This document shows, piece by piece, positions 42,007-51,474 of a stretch of 64,000 bases of DNA. The stretch spans positions 1 through 64,000 of the forward strand of contig NZ_CACSJJ010000004.1 of NCBI RefSeq assembly GCF_902706295.1, in the 5' to 3' direction. The notes under the pieces were generated by a model. That model was given only the letters and a program-made list of their open reading frames with translations, searched no databases and was not told the DNA's origin. Position 1 is the stretch's first letter. The number at the start of each line of letters is the position of its first letter. The position numbers and the translations under genes are program-made. The DNA comes from Arthrobacter sp. 18067. Its GTDB lineage: Bacteria; Actinomycetota; Actinomycetes; Actinomycetales; Micrococcaceae.

Positions 42007-43368
42007 TTAGTCCAGCACGTCCGGGTTGGGCTCCTTCTCGGACGATGGCCTGGCCAGTGCACCGGTTTCCAGCGCGAACACGAGCGGCCCAACACTCGAG
42101 TCACTCTCAATGTCCACCTCGAACAGCGAATCCGCCAGCCGCTTGAACGGGTGCTCGCCGGAGCCCAGCAACCGCACGCCGGCGAGCGCCATTCCGGACG
42201 GCAACTGCAGCCGGATCCGCCCGGATGACGGTGCCCGGGTGACAACCGCGTAGACGTCGCCCGTGGCAGAACGGGTGAAGTAGCCCCATCCCGGGTAGTC
42301 CCAGCCCTCCGCGAAGCCGCACCCGTAGATGGCCTCCCCATTCACTGAGAGCCACTCCCCCACGCTGCGGGCTATCTCCATCTCGGCCGGGGCCATGGAC
42401 CCGTCGCCACGGGGTCCGAAGTTCAGCAGGAAATTACCGCCCAAGGACGTGCAGTGGGCGATCATGTCCACCACATCCCAAGGGTGCTTCAGCGTTGACT
42501 GGGCCCATGGTCCCTGGTGATACCCCCAACTGGCCTGCGGGATGGTCATGCACGCTTCCCAGTCGCGGGCAGCCACGCCGCGGTCCCACGGCTCCGGCAG
42601 CCTGCGCTCGTAACCACTTTCGTAGTCGCCCATGAGCCGCCCGTTGGAATCAACGTGCCGTGCGCCGAAGTCGTCCGCCCGGAGCCTGCTGTTGACCACC
42701 ACGCCGGGAATCCGGTCCTTCAACATCCGCTCCACGTCCCAGGTCCACCACCCGTTGGCTTTCACGGACTCGTCCCAGGTGCCGTCGAACCAGAATCCCT
42801 TGACCGACGGATACCGCTCAGCGAGTTCCTCCAATTGCTTCATCGCGAAGTCCAGGTAGCGTGCGAAAGCCAGGTTGTCGGCGTCGTTCTCCAGCGTGAA
42901 GCGCCAATCCGGATGCCGCCAGTCCAGCACTGAGTAGTAGAAGTTGACGTCAATCCCCCGGGCCTCGTAGGCCTCGATGAGTTCGGCCAGGACATCGCGG
43001 CCTGACGGGGTGTTGCCCATGTGGAAGTTCGTGTGGGCGCTCGGCCAGAGGCAGAAGCCGTCGTGATGTTTGGTGGTGATGGTCATGTAGCGGGCACCGA
43101 GGGCCACGGCAGTGTCCGCCCACCGCTCGGCATCGAAGTCGGCCAGGGTGAAATCATTCGCCAACGCTTCCCACCGCTGCTGCGGAATCTTTGCGACGCG
43201 TGGCAGGAACTCAGCCGCGAACTCCACGTCCTTTCCCTCCCATCGGCCAGCCGGCAGCGAGTAGAGCCCCCAGTGGATGAACTGCCCCACCCTGTGGCCA
43301 CGAAAACGCTGCATGGCCGCATCTTGCCGAGGTTCTGCCAGGGACGCCCCGTACTTGAGCTCGATCAC
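42007..43368 (-). CDS. Alpha-L-fucosidase (GH29), cytoplasmic
   Basis: 453 residues from GTG 43368, which overlaps the upstream stop (GTGA) and has AGGTGGG before it. GQFIHWGLYSLPAG, ITTKHHDGFCLW, and GFWFDGTW mark GH29; the likely nucleophile is Asp195 in FDG. No signal peptide, so it should act on imported oligosaccharides. It removes alpha-L-fucose, though related GH29 members can have other specificities. It is the last gene of the operon with DUF2264 and the ABC importer. Confidence 0.87.
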   Translation of the reverse strand: MIELKYGASLAEPRQDAAMQRFRGHRVGQFIHWGLYSLPAGRWEGKDVEFAAEFLPRVAKIPQQRWEALANDFTLADFDAERWADTAVALGARYMTITTKHHDGFCLWPSAHTNFHMGNTPSGRDVLAELIEAYEARGIDVNFYYSVLDWRHPDWRFTLENDADNLAFARYLDFAMKQLEELAERYPSVKGFWFDGTWDESVKANGWWTWDVERMLKDRIPGVVVNSRLRADDFGARHVDSNGRLMGDYESGYERRLPEPWDRGVAARDWEACMTIPQASWGYHQGPWAQSTLKHPWDVVDMIAHCTSLGGNFLLNFGPRGDGSMAPAEMEIARSVGEWLSVNGEAIYGCGFAEGWDYPGWGYFTRSATGDVYAVVTRAPSSGRIRLQLPSGMALAGVRLLGSGEHPFKRLADSLFEVDIESDSSVGPLVFALETGALARPSSEKEPNPDVLD

Positions 43369-45329
43369 TTTCCCACCTGCCCATCCCACGGCACGAACGT
43401 GCGCAGGTCAAAGGCCTGTGAAGCACCGCTCGCCCATGTGACAGACACGTCCGTGCCGGAAACCACGACGGCGGCAGCCGCCTTGAGCGTTTCGGGGGAC
43501 GGAGCCTCGTCCCGGGTCAGGGTGTGGAGCGCGACGTGGACCGTTTCCTCAGTGGTGCGCTGCGCGCCCAGGGCCGGCACAGCTGAGTGCTCGCCCATGG
43601 CGTTGGCTCCCGTATAACGTGTGGTGTCCGGCTCCTGCCACCCGTGGATAGCTGTGACCGCAGCGAAAACGTCGCCGTTGCTGACCCACGCACTGTCCTC
43701 GGACCGGCCCGTTTGCACGGGTTGGGCTCCGGCCACGGCGTGACCACCTTCCCGGACGGCATACTCCACCGGCCCGCGAACCAAGTGGCAGCGAAGCTCG
43801 TAAATCCCCTCCACCACCGAAATGGTAGTGACTGCCGTCCCGGGCAAGGCTTTGCCGTGCAGCTGCGGAATGTGCACGGATCCGCTGACGAGTCCTTCCG
43901 TGCGGGTGGCGCGGAGGGCACACCGCCGGCTCGCTACGCCGTCGGATCCCAACAACGCAAGGTGACCGTCCACGTTGTCCTCCCATGCGGCTCCTGTACC
44001 GGGTGCCGTGTGCGTGGAATAGGAAAACTTGGCATAGTGCGGATCGTCAGGATCCGTGCCGCCGCCCACGGGCAGGCCGCAGTGGTCGCTGCCGTGGTTG
44101 GTGAGACGTACCAGGCCTCCGTGGGTGTTCAACGTCCAGCCGGCATCAGGCAAAGCCCGCACCAGAGCAGGACCATCGGTGGGCTGCGGCTCTTCCACGT
44201 CCTGCCACACCCTGTGCTCCGGCGGCAAAGCCAAGCCAAGGAAGCCGATGCCCGCCAAATACGGTGAGCCGAAGCCGCTGTACGCCTGGCAGGATCCCAG
44301 GTGCTGGTCATACCAGCCCAGGTTCGGCGGTCCATCAACGCCAACGCCTTTGGCGGTGAAGTTCGCCAGCACACCGGACGCCAGGCGACGCGTGGCGCCC
44401 GGGCTCAGCGGGTTCACGCCCGAGATTTCCGCACACCACAGCGCAGCCAGGACAGCAGTGCGGTACGCCAGGGATCGCCCGACGTGCAGCACCGCTCCAT
44501 CCTTGGCGAACATGAGGCTCTGCGTTCCCACGAACTCACGCAAACGGTCCAGGTGACGGCGGCCCTCAGGGGTGTCCTGCTGGCCCGTCATCGTGTACCA
44601 AGCCCACAAATACGGATGGATGGCCCACGCGTTGTAGTAGTCGATTGAGTGTTCCGGCCCGTCCGTGTACCAGCCATCCCCCAAGTACCAGGACTCCACC
44701 CGTGCCACGTTCCGTGCCCCGATGCAGCCCGACACGTCCTCGCCCACCGAACGCAGGAAAGCCTCCGCCATGGCGGGGAACAGTTGCCAGTTGTTGCCCC
44801 ACACCTCAAGCCGGGCATGGTGCCGCAACCAATCAGCAACCTGCTTCTTCTCCCCCGCTGCCAAGGGCTCCCACAGCCATTCGCGGGCAATATGCAACGA
44901 GAAGGCGATGTTCGCGGCCTCCACGATCGAGTTGGTCACCCCCAGCAAAGGAGACTTGCACGTGACACCCAATGGCCAGCGTTCCGCGCCCTCCGGGTCA
45001 GTCCCGGCAAGCAGCGCCTCCCGATACCAGGCAGCCAAACCCAGCCGGTCCTGGCCACGTGCTCCGGCGATCCGCGGCGCGGCCATCAACAAGCTGCGGC
45101 CAATGGTTTCCATGCCCTCCCGGCGCTCGCCGTCGCGGGTCACAGGGCCAGGGAGGCGTGGACTCGCCTTCAACGGGCTGGAATATTCACGGATGTGTTC
45201 CAGCCAGTGGTCAGCTGTGGCTTCCCAATGGCTGCGCGTCCAGCCGGTGAACGGGGACTGGAATGCGTCAGGACCGGGCAGCCACGGCAGACCTGGCTGG
45301 CTGGGAATGTTGGGCATGGACTGTGTCAC
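43365..45329 (-). CDS. DUF2264 protein, probable exo-glycoside hydrolase
   Basis: 654 residues. FTGWTRSHWEATADHWLEHI and later GPEHSIDYYNAWAIHPYLW with ARVESWYLGDGWYTDG are the DUF2264 (PF10022) blocks, an alpha/alpha-toroid domain followed by a beta-rich C-terminal part. From memory, proteins of this family include CAZy GH154 beta-glucuronidases; that role would suit oligosaccharides produced by a PL8-type lyase, but the substrate is inferred. No signal peptide, so cytoplasmic. GTG start 45329; an ATG four codons later is an alternative. Confidence 0.75.
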   Translation of the reverse strand: MTQSMPNIPSQPGLPWLPGPDAFQSPFTGWTRSHWEATADHWLEHIREYSSPLKASPRLPGPVTRDGERREGMETIGRSLLMAAPRIAGARGQDRLGLAAWYREALLAGTDPEGAERWPLGVTCKSPLLGVTNSIVEAANIAFSLHIAREWLWEPLAAGEKKQVADWLRHHARLEVWGNNWQLFPAMAEAFLRSVGEDVSGCIGARNVARVESWYLGDGWYTDGPEHSIDYYNAWAIHPYLWAWYTMTGQQDTPEGRRHLDRLREFVGTQSLMFAKDGAVLHVGRSLAYRTAVLAALWCAEISGVNPLSPGATRRLASGVLANFTAKGVGVDGPPNLGWYDQHLGSCQAYSGFGSPYLAGIGFLGLALPPEHRVWQDVEEPQPTDGPALVRALPDAGWTLNTHGGLVRLTNHGSDHCGLPVGGGTDPDDPHYAKFSYSTHTAPGTGAAWEDNVDGHLALLGSDGVASRRCALRATRTEGLVSGSVHIPQLHGKALPGTAVTTISVVEGIYELRCHLVRGPVEYAVREGGHAVAGAQPVQTGRSEDSAWVSNGDVFAAVTAIHGWQEPDTTRYTGANAMGEHSAVPALGAQRTTEETVHVALHTLTRDEAPSPETLKAAAAVVVSGTDVSVTWASGASQAFDLRTFVPWDGQVGK

Positions 45330-45374
45330 GGTGTTGGATCCTTGGGTCTTGGCTGACTGGGGCGAGTGGACCAG

Positions 45375-47024
45375 CTACTTGGCGAGCGCCGATTCGTATT
45401 CGCCACGGATAGTGTCTCCACCATTCTTCTTCCAGTCCGCCACAGCGCTCCTGAGTGCGTCCATGGTGCCACGGCCGGCAATGACTGCCGTGGCGGCGTC
45501 GGAGACGGGCTGCCCCAGCTTGGCGCCCTTGCTGGCGTTGGTGGGGCTGAACAGCGTGCCACAGGGATCTTCGACACCCAACGGAATGAGCTTGGAATAA
45601 GCGTTGTGCATGACGTCCACAATGTCCTTGTTGCTGGGATCGTAGACAACCTGCTGCGGGGCGGCGAGGTACTTCCACGGCACTGCGTTGTCCAACAGGG
45701 CACGCTCGGTCACCACGGGGTTGCCGTTGGAATCCAGGGTGTAGTCCGCTCCTTCTGCACCGTAGTTGAGCAGCAAATACTCTTCGCTGCCGAACGGGGC
45801 CGCCAGGAAGTTTGCAACGGCCAGGACTTCCTTGAGCTTGGCTTCGTCGGCCTTCTTCAGCATGACGGTGGCAAACGTGATGTTGTCCAGCCAGGTCTGC
45901 GCCTTGCCGCCGTCGTGGCCTACAGGGATGAACGGCACGGCTTTGTTGGCTTTGTTCGCGGCGGGGATGCTGCGGCCGTAGCCGGTGGGTCCGATGTAAG
46001 CGGGGAGGCCGTCGTAGATCATGGCCACCTTGCCGGAGATGAAGGAGTTCACCATCTGCGACTTGGTCCAGCCCTCGGAACCCGGCACATACAGGCCGTC
46101 CTTGTAGAGCTTGGCTGCGAACTCGATCGCGGCCATGTATTCGTCCGTCTCGAACGCCCTGGTGAGTTTGCCGCCGTCGTTCTTCCAGACGTTCGGCGTG
46201 CGGAACATGTGGTGCAGCATCGTGAGGCCAAACTTGGTACTGCCCAACGCCCACTGGTTCTTTGACGGGTTGGTGAGCTCCTTGGCCACCCGGTAGAAAT
46301 CGTCCTTGTCCTTGATGTCCTCGGTGGACTTGATACCCACGTTCTCCAACAGGGTCTGGTTCACGAAGCCGGAGCCACCCGTCAGGTTGCGCGGGATGGG
46401 CAGCGAGTAGAGCTTTCCGGCCTGGACGGTCTGCTTCCAGAACACCTCCGGGATGGCGGCCAGGTTGGGGTAGTCCTTAATCTTGTCGCCGCCCAGCAAC
46501 GGAGTCAGGTCCGCACATTTGGCCTGGAGGAACTCCACGATGTTGGGCACGGCGGCGCCGTCGTTGAGCATGAGGTCCGGGAGCTCGCCGCCGGCAATGA
46601 TCGTGTTGAACTTGGTGGCGTAGTCATCGGAGGAAACCGAGGTGATCTCCACCTGACCGCCCAGGCGGGCCTCAATGGCCTGCCACGCGGGGTTGTCCGC
46701 CCGGGCGTTGGGCGCCGTGCCGAACAGGTTGGTGATCGCCGTGATCTTGCCGCCCTTGAGCGGCGCACCTTGCACGCTTCGGAACGGTGCAGGGTACTTG
46801 TAGAACGCCGCCGGCACGCCCTCTGCCGTGCCGGCGATGTCCGCCGCAGCCGCCTTGAGGGGCATGTGCGTGGGGAGCAACGCTTCGCTGGCATTCGAGG
46901 CGACGCTGGAGGTGCGCTGGCCGCAGCCAACCAAGGCCCCGCCGCTGAACAACGCCAGGGCGCCGATGCCCGTGACGGAAAGGAAGTTCCGGCGGCTGGG
47001 GCCGGAAGTCTGGATTGATTTCAT
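45375..47024 (-). CDS. ABC sugar-binding lipoprotein, Tat-type signal
   Basis: 549 residues from ATG 47024 (AGGG 6 nt upstream). The signal has SRRNFL and the lipobox LVGC, so it is a Tat-exported lipoprotein. The mature part is a large extracellular solute-binding protein of the LipO/YtcQ oligosaccharide class. It delivers a glycan oligomer to the LplB/LplC-type permeases encoded upstream in the operon. The ligand is unknown. Confidence 0.85.
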   Translation of the reverse strand: MKSIQTSGPSRRNFLSVTGIGALALFSGGALVGCGQRTSSVASNASEALLPTHMPLKAAAADIAGTAEGVPAAFYKYPAPFRSVQGAPLKGGKITAITNLFGTAPNARADNPAWQAIEARLGGQVEITSVSSDDYATKFNTIIAGGELPDLMLNDGAAVPNIVEFLQAKCADLTPLLGGDKIKDYPNLAAIPEVFWKQTVQAGKLYSLPIPRNLTGGSGFVNQTLLENVGIKSTEDIKDKDDFYRVAKELTNPSKNQWALGSTKFGLTMLHHMFRTPNVWKNDGGKLTRAFETDEYMAAIEFAAKLYKDGLYVPGSEGWTKSQMVNSFISGKVAMIYDGLPAYIGPTGYGRSIPAANKANKAVPFIPVGHDGGKAQTWLDNITFATVMLKKADEAKLKEVLAVANFLAAPFGSEEYLLLNYGAEGADYTLDSNGNPVVTERALLDNAVPWKYLAAPQQVVYDPSNKDIVDVMHNAYSKLIPLGVEDPCGTLFSPTNASKGAKLGQPVSDAATAVIAGRGTMDALRSAVADWKKNGGDTIRGEYESALAK

Positions 47025-47050
47025 GGGATGCCCTTTCACAAATGGTTTGA

Positions 47051-48007
47051 CTAGCCTTTGATGGCGCCGGTGAGGACGCCTTTGGTGAAGTACCGCTGAA
47101 GGAACGGGAACACGATCACGATGGGGATCAGCGAAATCACGACGACGGCCATCTGGATCGCTTGCGACGGCACCGCGATCTCGGCTACTGCGGAATCGCC
47201 CATGGGCTGGCCGAGCAGCACGTACTGGCGCAGGATCATGGACAACGGCCAGTTGTCATCGTTCAGGTAGAGCATGGCGTTGAAGAACGCATTCCAGTAA
47301 CCCACGGCATAGAAAAGCCCGACGACGGCCAGCACACCGCGTGAGAGTGGCAGCACCATCTGGACCAGGATGCGGAAGTCGCCGGCGCCGTCGATCTTCG
47401 CGGCTTCGAACAGCTCCTGCGGGAGGTTCATGAAGAAGGACCGCACCACCACCAGGTTGAAGGCACTCATCAAGGTGGGCAGGACCAAGGCCGCGTAACT
47501 GTCCAGCAGGCCGAGTTCCTTGACCATGAGGAAGCTGGGGATGATGCCCGGGCTGAAGAGCATGGTGAACAGGGCCGTCATCAGGAAGAACCGTCCGCCC
47601 ACGAGGTCCCGTCGGGTAAGGCCATACGCCATCGCGACCGTGACCACCAGGGACAGTGCGGTGCCCACGGTGGTGATGACCAGGGAACGGATCAGCGCGT
47701 CAGTGACCACACCGCCGGCGAAGATGGTCTGGTACGCGGCGAAGGTTGGTTCTTTGGGGAACAGGACCAGGCCGTTGTTGTTGGCGATCTCGCTTTGGCT
47801 GGACAGGCTCGTGGCCAAGACCGCAAGCAACGGGTACAGGGCCAGGAAGCAGATGACCACCAGGGCGATGGCCTTGGAAAGTTGGACGGCCGGCTTGGGT
47901 TTTTCCATCCAGACTGGGCGGGTGTCCTTGGGCTTCGGGCCGTTCTTTGGGCGACTCTTCGGGCGCCGGCCCAGGCCGGCCGCCAGCGTGCTACTTGGAT
48001 TTGCCAT
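47051..48007 (-). CDS. ABC sugar permease, LplC/YtcP-like
   Basis: 318 residues, six helices, and the EAA loop NLPQELFEAAKIDGAGDFRIL typical of carbohydrate ABC permeases. ATG 48007 overlaps the preceding permease gene by 17 nt, with AGGAAGG upstream; in-frame TTG/GTG codons further up are possible starts. Forms the inner-membrane channel with the LplB-like subunit. No ATPase gene accompanies them, so a shared MsmX-like ATPase is expected. Confidence 0.87.
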   Translation of the reverse strand: MANPSSTLAAGLGRRPKSRPKNGPKPKDTRPVWMEKPKPAVQLSKAIALVVICFLALYPLLAVLATSLSSQSEIANNNGLVLFPKEPTFAAYQTIFAGGVVTDALIRSLVITTVGTALSLVVTVAMAYGLTRRDLVGGRFFLMTALFTMLFSPGIIPSFLMVKELGLLDSYAALVLPTLMSAFNLVVVRSFFMNLPQELFEAAKIDGAGDFRILVQMVLPLSRGVLAVVGLFYAVGYWNAFFNAMLYLNDDNWPLSMILRQYVLLGQPMGDSAVAEIAVPSQAIQMAVVVISLIPIVIVFPFLQRYFTKGVLTGAIKG

Positions 48008-49031
48008 TGGAATAGACACCTTCCTGTCCAAAGAAATGCGCGAGCTTGTTGGCGCCGAGCACCAGGATCAGTCCGACGATCCCCTTGACGAGCCCGACGG
48101 CGGCGGCTGGCCCCCACTGCCCGTCCTGGATGCCGTGGAAGTAGACATACGTATCCAGCACTTCACCGGCTCCGGGTCCTACGTTGTCGCGCTGCAGGAC
48201 GATCTGCTCGAACCCGACGGACAGGATGCTGCCCAGGTTGAGGATGAGCAGCAGGACGATCACCGGCATGATCCCCGGGAGCGTGATGTGCCAGAGCCGG
48301 TGCCGGGCGTTTGCCCCGTCCACGGCCGCGGCCTCGTAGAGTTCCTGGTCCACGTTCATGAGGGCGGCCAGGAAGATGATGGTGCCCCACCCGGCGTCCT
48401 TCCAGATGGATTGGATGGTGACCAGGAAGGGGAAGAACTCCGGCGTGGTCATGGCATCGAAGCGTGGCAGGCCCAGGTTTTCCAGCAGGTGCGGAACGGC
48501 CCCGGTAGCGCCGAGGACCTCGGAAAAGACCGCCACGATGATGACCCATCCGATGAAGTGCGGCAGGTAGACCACGCTCTGCACGAACTTCCGGATCTTG
48601 TTGGACACGATGCTGTTGAGCAGCAGTGCCAGGCAGATGGGCACCGGGAAGAAGAGGGCCAACTGGAGGCCCGTGATTACCAGCGTGTTGCGGAGGGCTT
48701 CCCAGAAGGCGCCGTCCTGGAACATGGCCGCGAAGTTGTCCAGGCCTACCCAGACGCTGTCCATGAAGCCGAGATACGGCTTGTAGTCCAGGAACGCGAT
48801 GATGTTGCCGGCGAGCGGGACGTAGTGGAACACCACGAAGTACAAGAAGCCCGGGGCGATCAGCAACAACATCACTTTGTCGCGTCGGATCCTTGCCGTG
48901 AGGCTTTTCTTGCGCTCTTGCCCCGCGCCAGGGGCCGGTGGACGACCCCGACGGCGACCTTCCGCCACCGTCGCCGGCCCGCCGACGTCGGGCGTCACCT
49001 GGGGCGTGAGTGTCTGGCTGTTGCTGCTCAT
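47991..49031 (-). CDS. ABC sugar permease, LplB-like
   Basis: 346 residues with six helices and the EAA-type loop DQELYEAAAVDGANARHRLW. FLYFVVFHYVPLAGNIIAFLDY is the usual LplB N-terminal helix. ATG 49031 is preceded by AGAGGA. It is the first gene of the operon, transcribed from the divergent promoter at 49159-49130, which has an operator just downstream. Confidence 0.88.
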   Translation of the reverse strand: MSSNSQTLTPQVTPDVGGPATVAEGRRRGRPPAPGAGQERKKSLTARIRRDKVMLLLIAPGFLYFVVFHYVPLAGNIIAFLDYKPYLGFMDSVWVGLDNFAAMFQDGAFWEALRNTLVITGLQLALFFPVPICLALLLNSIVSNKIRKFVQSVVYLPHFIGWVIIVAVFSEVLGATGAVPHLLENLGLPRFDAMTTPEFFPFLVTIQSIWKDAGWGTIIFLAALMNVDQELYEAAAVDGANARHRLWHITLPGIMPVIVLLLILNLGSILSVGFEQIVLQRDNVGPGAGEVLDTYVYFHGIQDGQWGPAAAVGLVKGIVGLILVLGANKLAHFFGQEGVYSNGKSK

Positions 49032-49104
49032 GTATTTCCTCTGTCTGCGCCGTCAGGGCGGATGTGGAGTGGCCCGGCGCCCGGGGAGCGCTCAGTGGCT
49101 AGAA

Positions 49105-49122
49105 ATAGTAAGCGTTTACTAT
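49105..49122 (-). promoter_or_regulatory. LacI-type operator O1 (importer side)
   Basis: ATAGTAAGCGTTTACTAT: 7-bp perfect outer arms around a CG-containing centre. It lies 7 nt downstream of the -10 box of the promoter reading toward the permease operon. Confidence 0.75.
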
Positions 49123-49129
49123 GGAGAAG

Positions 49130-49159
49130 AAGCTACCCAGAATCGAGGTGTGATGTCAA
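49130..49159 (-). promoter_or_regulatory. Promoter of the permease/DUF2264/fucosidase operon
   Basis: On the minus strand TTGACA (49159-49154), an 18-nt spacer, and TAGCTT (49135-49130). Operator O1 covers the region from about +1 onward. Confidence 0.6.
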
Positions 49160-49199
49160 TAACATGCACAGAACCATACATTCATTGCTCTCACTGGGA

Positions 49200-49229
49200 T
49201 TGACAGGATTTCAATCACCCGCCTAGTGT
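49200..49229 (+). promoter_or_regulatory. Promoter of the D-2-hydroxyacid dehydrogenase/LacI/PL8 side
   Basis: TTGACA (49200-49205), an 18-nt spacer, and TAGTGT (49224-49229). Operator O2 begins 8 nt past the -10 box. Confidence 0.6.
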
Positions 49230-49237
49230 GACTGCAA

Positions 49238-49255
49238 ATAGCAAGCGCTTTCTAT
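49238..49255 (+). promoter_or_regulatory. LacI-type operator O2 (dehydrogenase side)
   Basis: ATAGCAAGCGCTTTCTAT, a near-palindrome sharing the ATAG, AAGCG and CTAT core of O1. It overlaps the expected transcript start of the plus-strand operon. Confidence 0.75.
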
Positions 49256-49287
49256 AGATTTCCATCAACGAACCGGACGGAACCGCA

Positions 49288-50313
49288 GTGACCACCAATC
49301 TCCAGCAAGCCGGCACCATCACGGCTGCGTTCGTGATGGGCCGCAACACCCTGCGTACCCTGTTCAGCCCCGAGGATCTTGCGCGGCTCCACGGAATGGT
49401 CGCCCTCGTGGACTCCGAGCCCATTGCCGACTTCGCCGCACCGGGAGCCCTCGAAAGACTCAAGGGCGTGCAGCTCCTCATCACAGGGTGGGGCGCACCA
49501 GTCATCGATGCCTATCTGCTGGACCGCCTGCCGGAGCTGCGCTGCATCGTGCATTCCGCGGGCACAGTCAAGACGTTCCTGTCCCCCGAGGTCTATGCCC
49601 GCGGGATCGAGGTGTCATCATCTGCCGCCGCCAACGCCGTGCCGGTGGCTGAGTTCACGTTTGCCGCGATCGTCATGGGCCTCAAACGTGCACGCAGGTT
49701 CAGCGAACAGCTCCGCACCACAGGGGCCACCCGCAACGTTGCCGGTTTCCCGACCATCGGAACCAACGGCGTGACCATCGGCCTGGTGGGTGCGTCGCGT
49801 GTCGGCCGCCTGGTGATTGGACTGCTCAAGAACCTCGACGCGCGGGTACTGGTCTACGATCCCTACCTCACCGCCGTCGACGCTTCAGAACTTGGCGTTG
49901 AAACGGTGGAGCTGGACCAGCTGTGCGCTTTGTCCGATGTTGTGAGCGTCCATGCCCCGGACATCGCGGAAACCCGGGGCATCATCGGTGCGCCGCAACT
50001 TGCCCTCATGAAGGACGGAACTTTGGTCATCAACACCGCCCGCGGTTCCCTCATCGACGCCGCAGCCCTCACGACCGAACTGGTTTCCGGCCGGCTCGAC
50101 GCGTATCTTGACGTCACAGACCCCGAGCCGCTCCCAGCTGACTCCGTACTGCACACGCTGCCCAATGTGGTGCTGACGCCCCACATTGCAGGGGCGATGG
50201 GCAACGAAATCCACCGTTTGGGCAGCCACGCCGTGATGGAAATCCGCCGATTGAGTGAGGGCTTGCCCTTGGCCTATCCGGTATTGGCCACGGATCTTGC
50301 GAGAATCGCTTAG
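49288..50313 (+). CDS. D-isomer-specific 2-hydroxyacid dehydrogenase
   Basis: 341 residues. The NAD-binding motif GLVGASRVGRLV, active-site Arg in NTARGSLID, and catalytic His in LTPHIAGAMGNEIHRLG place it in the D-2-hydroxyacid dehydrogenase family. GTG 49288 is preceded by GACGGA. In this locus it may act on a sugar acid or keto acid made during glycan breakdown; that is inferred. The LacI gene starts inside its stop codon (TAGTG). Confidence 0.85.
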   Translation: MTTNLQQAGTITAAFVMGRNTLRTLFSPEDLARLHGMVALVDSEPIADFAAPGALERLKGVQLLITGWGAPVIDAYLLDRLPELRCIVHSAGTVKTFLSPEVYARGIEVSSSAAANAVPVAEFTFAAIVMGLKRARRFSEQLRTTGATRNVAGFPTIGTNGVTIGLVGASRVGRLVIGLLKNLDARVLVYDPYLTAVDASELGVETVELDQLCALSDVVSVHAPDIAETRGIIGAPQLALMKDGTLVINTARGSLIDAAALTTELVSGRLDAYLDVTDPEPLPADSVLHTLPNVVLTPHIAGAMGNEIHRLGSHAVMEIRRLSEGLPLAYPVLATDLARIA

Positions 50314-51407
50314 TGACTGAGAAAAGCTCCCCCACAGATCCGATCCACGCCCGCGGCGGCAGCGGCGCCACCATTGCCGACGTCGCGCAGGCGGCAGGCG
50401 TGTCGGTGGCCACCGTTTCCAGGGCCCTGAGCGGCAACTACCCGGTGGCAAAAGCCACCCGCGAGCGCATCTTCCGGTCCGTGACCGACCTTGGCTACGT
50501 GGCCAATGCGCACGCCCGTGCCCTCGCCGGCGCCACGACGCGCACCGTCGGAATCATCATCAACGATGTCGCCGATCCCTTCTTCGCCTACATCGCCCGC
50601 GGAGTTGAGAGGCAGGCGAGCGCAGAGGGACGCATGTGCCTTATCACCGCCACGCACGGGGACAAGGAGCGCGAACTTGCACTGGTGGACCTCATGCGCG
50701 AGCAACGCACTGACGCCGTGATCCTGGTGGGTGGTGCCTCGGACGACCCCCGATACAGGAAGCAAATGGCTGACCGTGCCCGGGCACTGGCGGCGGCCGG
50801 ATCCTCCCTGGTTCTCTGCGGACGCCCTTCGTTGGGAGCCGGAGTCCCTACCAAAATGGTCACCTACGACAACGAGGGTGGTGCCTTCGCGATCACGGAC
50901 TACCTGATCTCCCAAGGACACCGCAGGATCCTTTACGTCGGCGGGCCCCGCGATTTCTCGACGACGGCGTCCCGTCTGGCCGGTTTCTACCGCGCCCTGG
51001 ATGCTCGAGGAATTGAGCGGGATCCTGCGCTGGTCCACGAGGGCGCCTTTGGCCGTGGTTTCGGATACAGCCGCATGCGCGAGCTCCTGGACCAGGAAAT
51101 CGACTTCACTGCGGTCTTCGGGGCCAACGACCTCGTGGCCGCCGGCATCCTGGAGGCGCTCGAGGAGCGCGGGATCCGGGTTCCCCAGGATGTCTCAGTG
51201 GTCGGCTACGACGACGTTCCAGTTGCCAGCGAGCTGCGACCCCGCCTCACCACGGTCCGCGTTCCGCTGGAAGAACTGGGTCGCGAGGCCGTGCGGTTGG
51301 CCCTGTCCCAGACACCGCACGACGCCGGTGCCTCCTCTGACAACACCCTCACCGTCGGTACCCACATCGTCATCCGGGACTCGGTTTCGCCTCCCAATAA
51401 GGCCTGA
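50313..51407 (+). CDS. LacI-family transcriptional regulator
   Basis: 364 residues. The helix-turn-helix reads ATIADVAQAAGVSVATVSRALSG at about residues 18-40 (shown in parts as TIADVAQAAG and VATVSRALSG), followed by the hinge NAHARALAGA and a periplasmic-binding-like effector domain ending in VVGYDDVPVASELRP. It probably represses the two divergent operons through operators O1 and O2, with an oligosaccharide inducer. GTG start overlaps the upstream stop by one base. Confidence 0.88.
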   Translation: MTEKSSPTDPIHARGGSGATIADVAQAAGVSVATVSRALSGNYPVAKATRERIFRSVTDLGYVANAHARALAGATTRTVGIIINDVADPFFAYIARGVERQASAEGRMCLITATHGDKERELALVDLMREQRTDAVILVGGASDDPRYRKQMADRARALAAAGSSLVLCGRPSLGAGVPTKMVTYDNEGGAFAITDYLISQGHRRILYVGGPRDFSTTASRLAGFYRALDARGIERDPALVHEGAFGRGFGYSRMRELLDQEIDFTAVFGANDLVAAGILEALEERGIRVPQDVSVVGYDDVPVASELRPRLTTVRVPLEELGREAVRLALSQTPHDAGASSDNTLTVGTHIVIRDSVSPPNKA

Positions 51408-51474
51408 GCAGTTTTGTTCATTTCTGTTAAGAGGCCCGGGAACCGGACATAAGGTTGCGGAAACTTTCACCGCA

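Noticed and set aside
47520..49226. 568-codon plus-strand frame opposite the ABC permeases
   Set aside because: Antisense to two membrane proteins; the translation is hydrophilic and repetitive with no domain.
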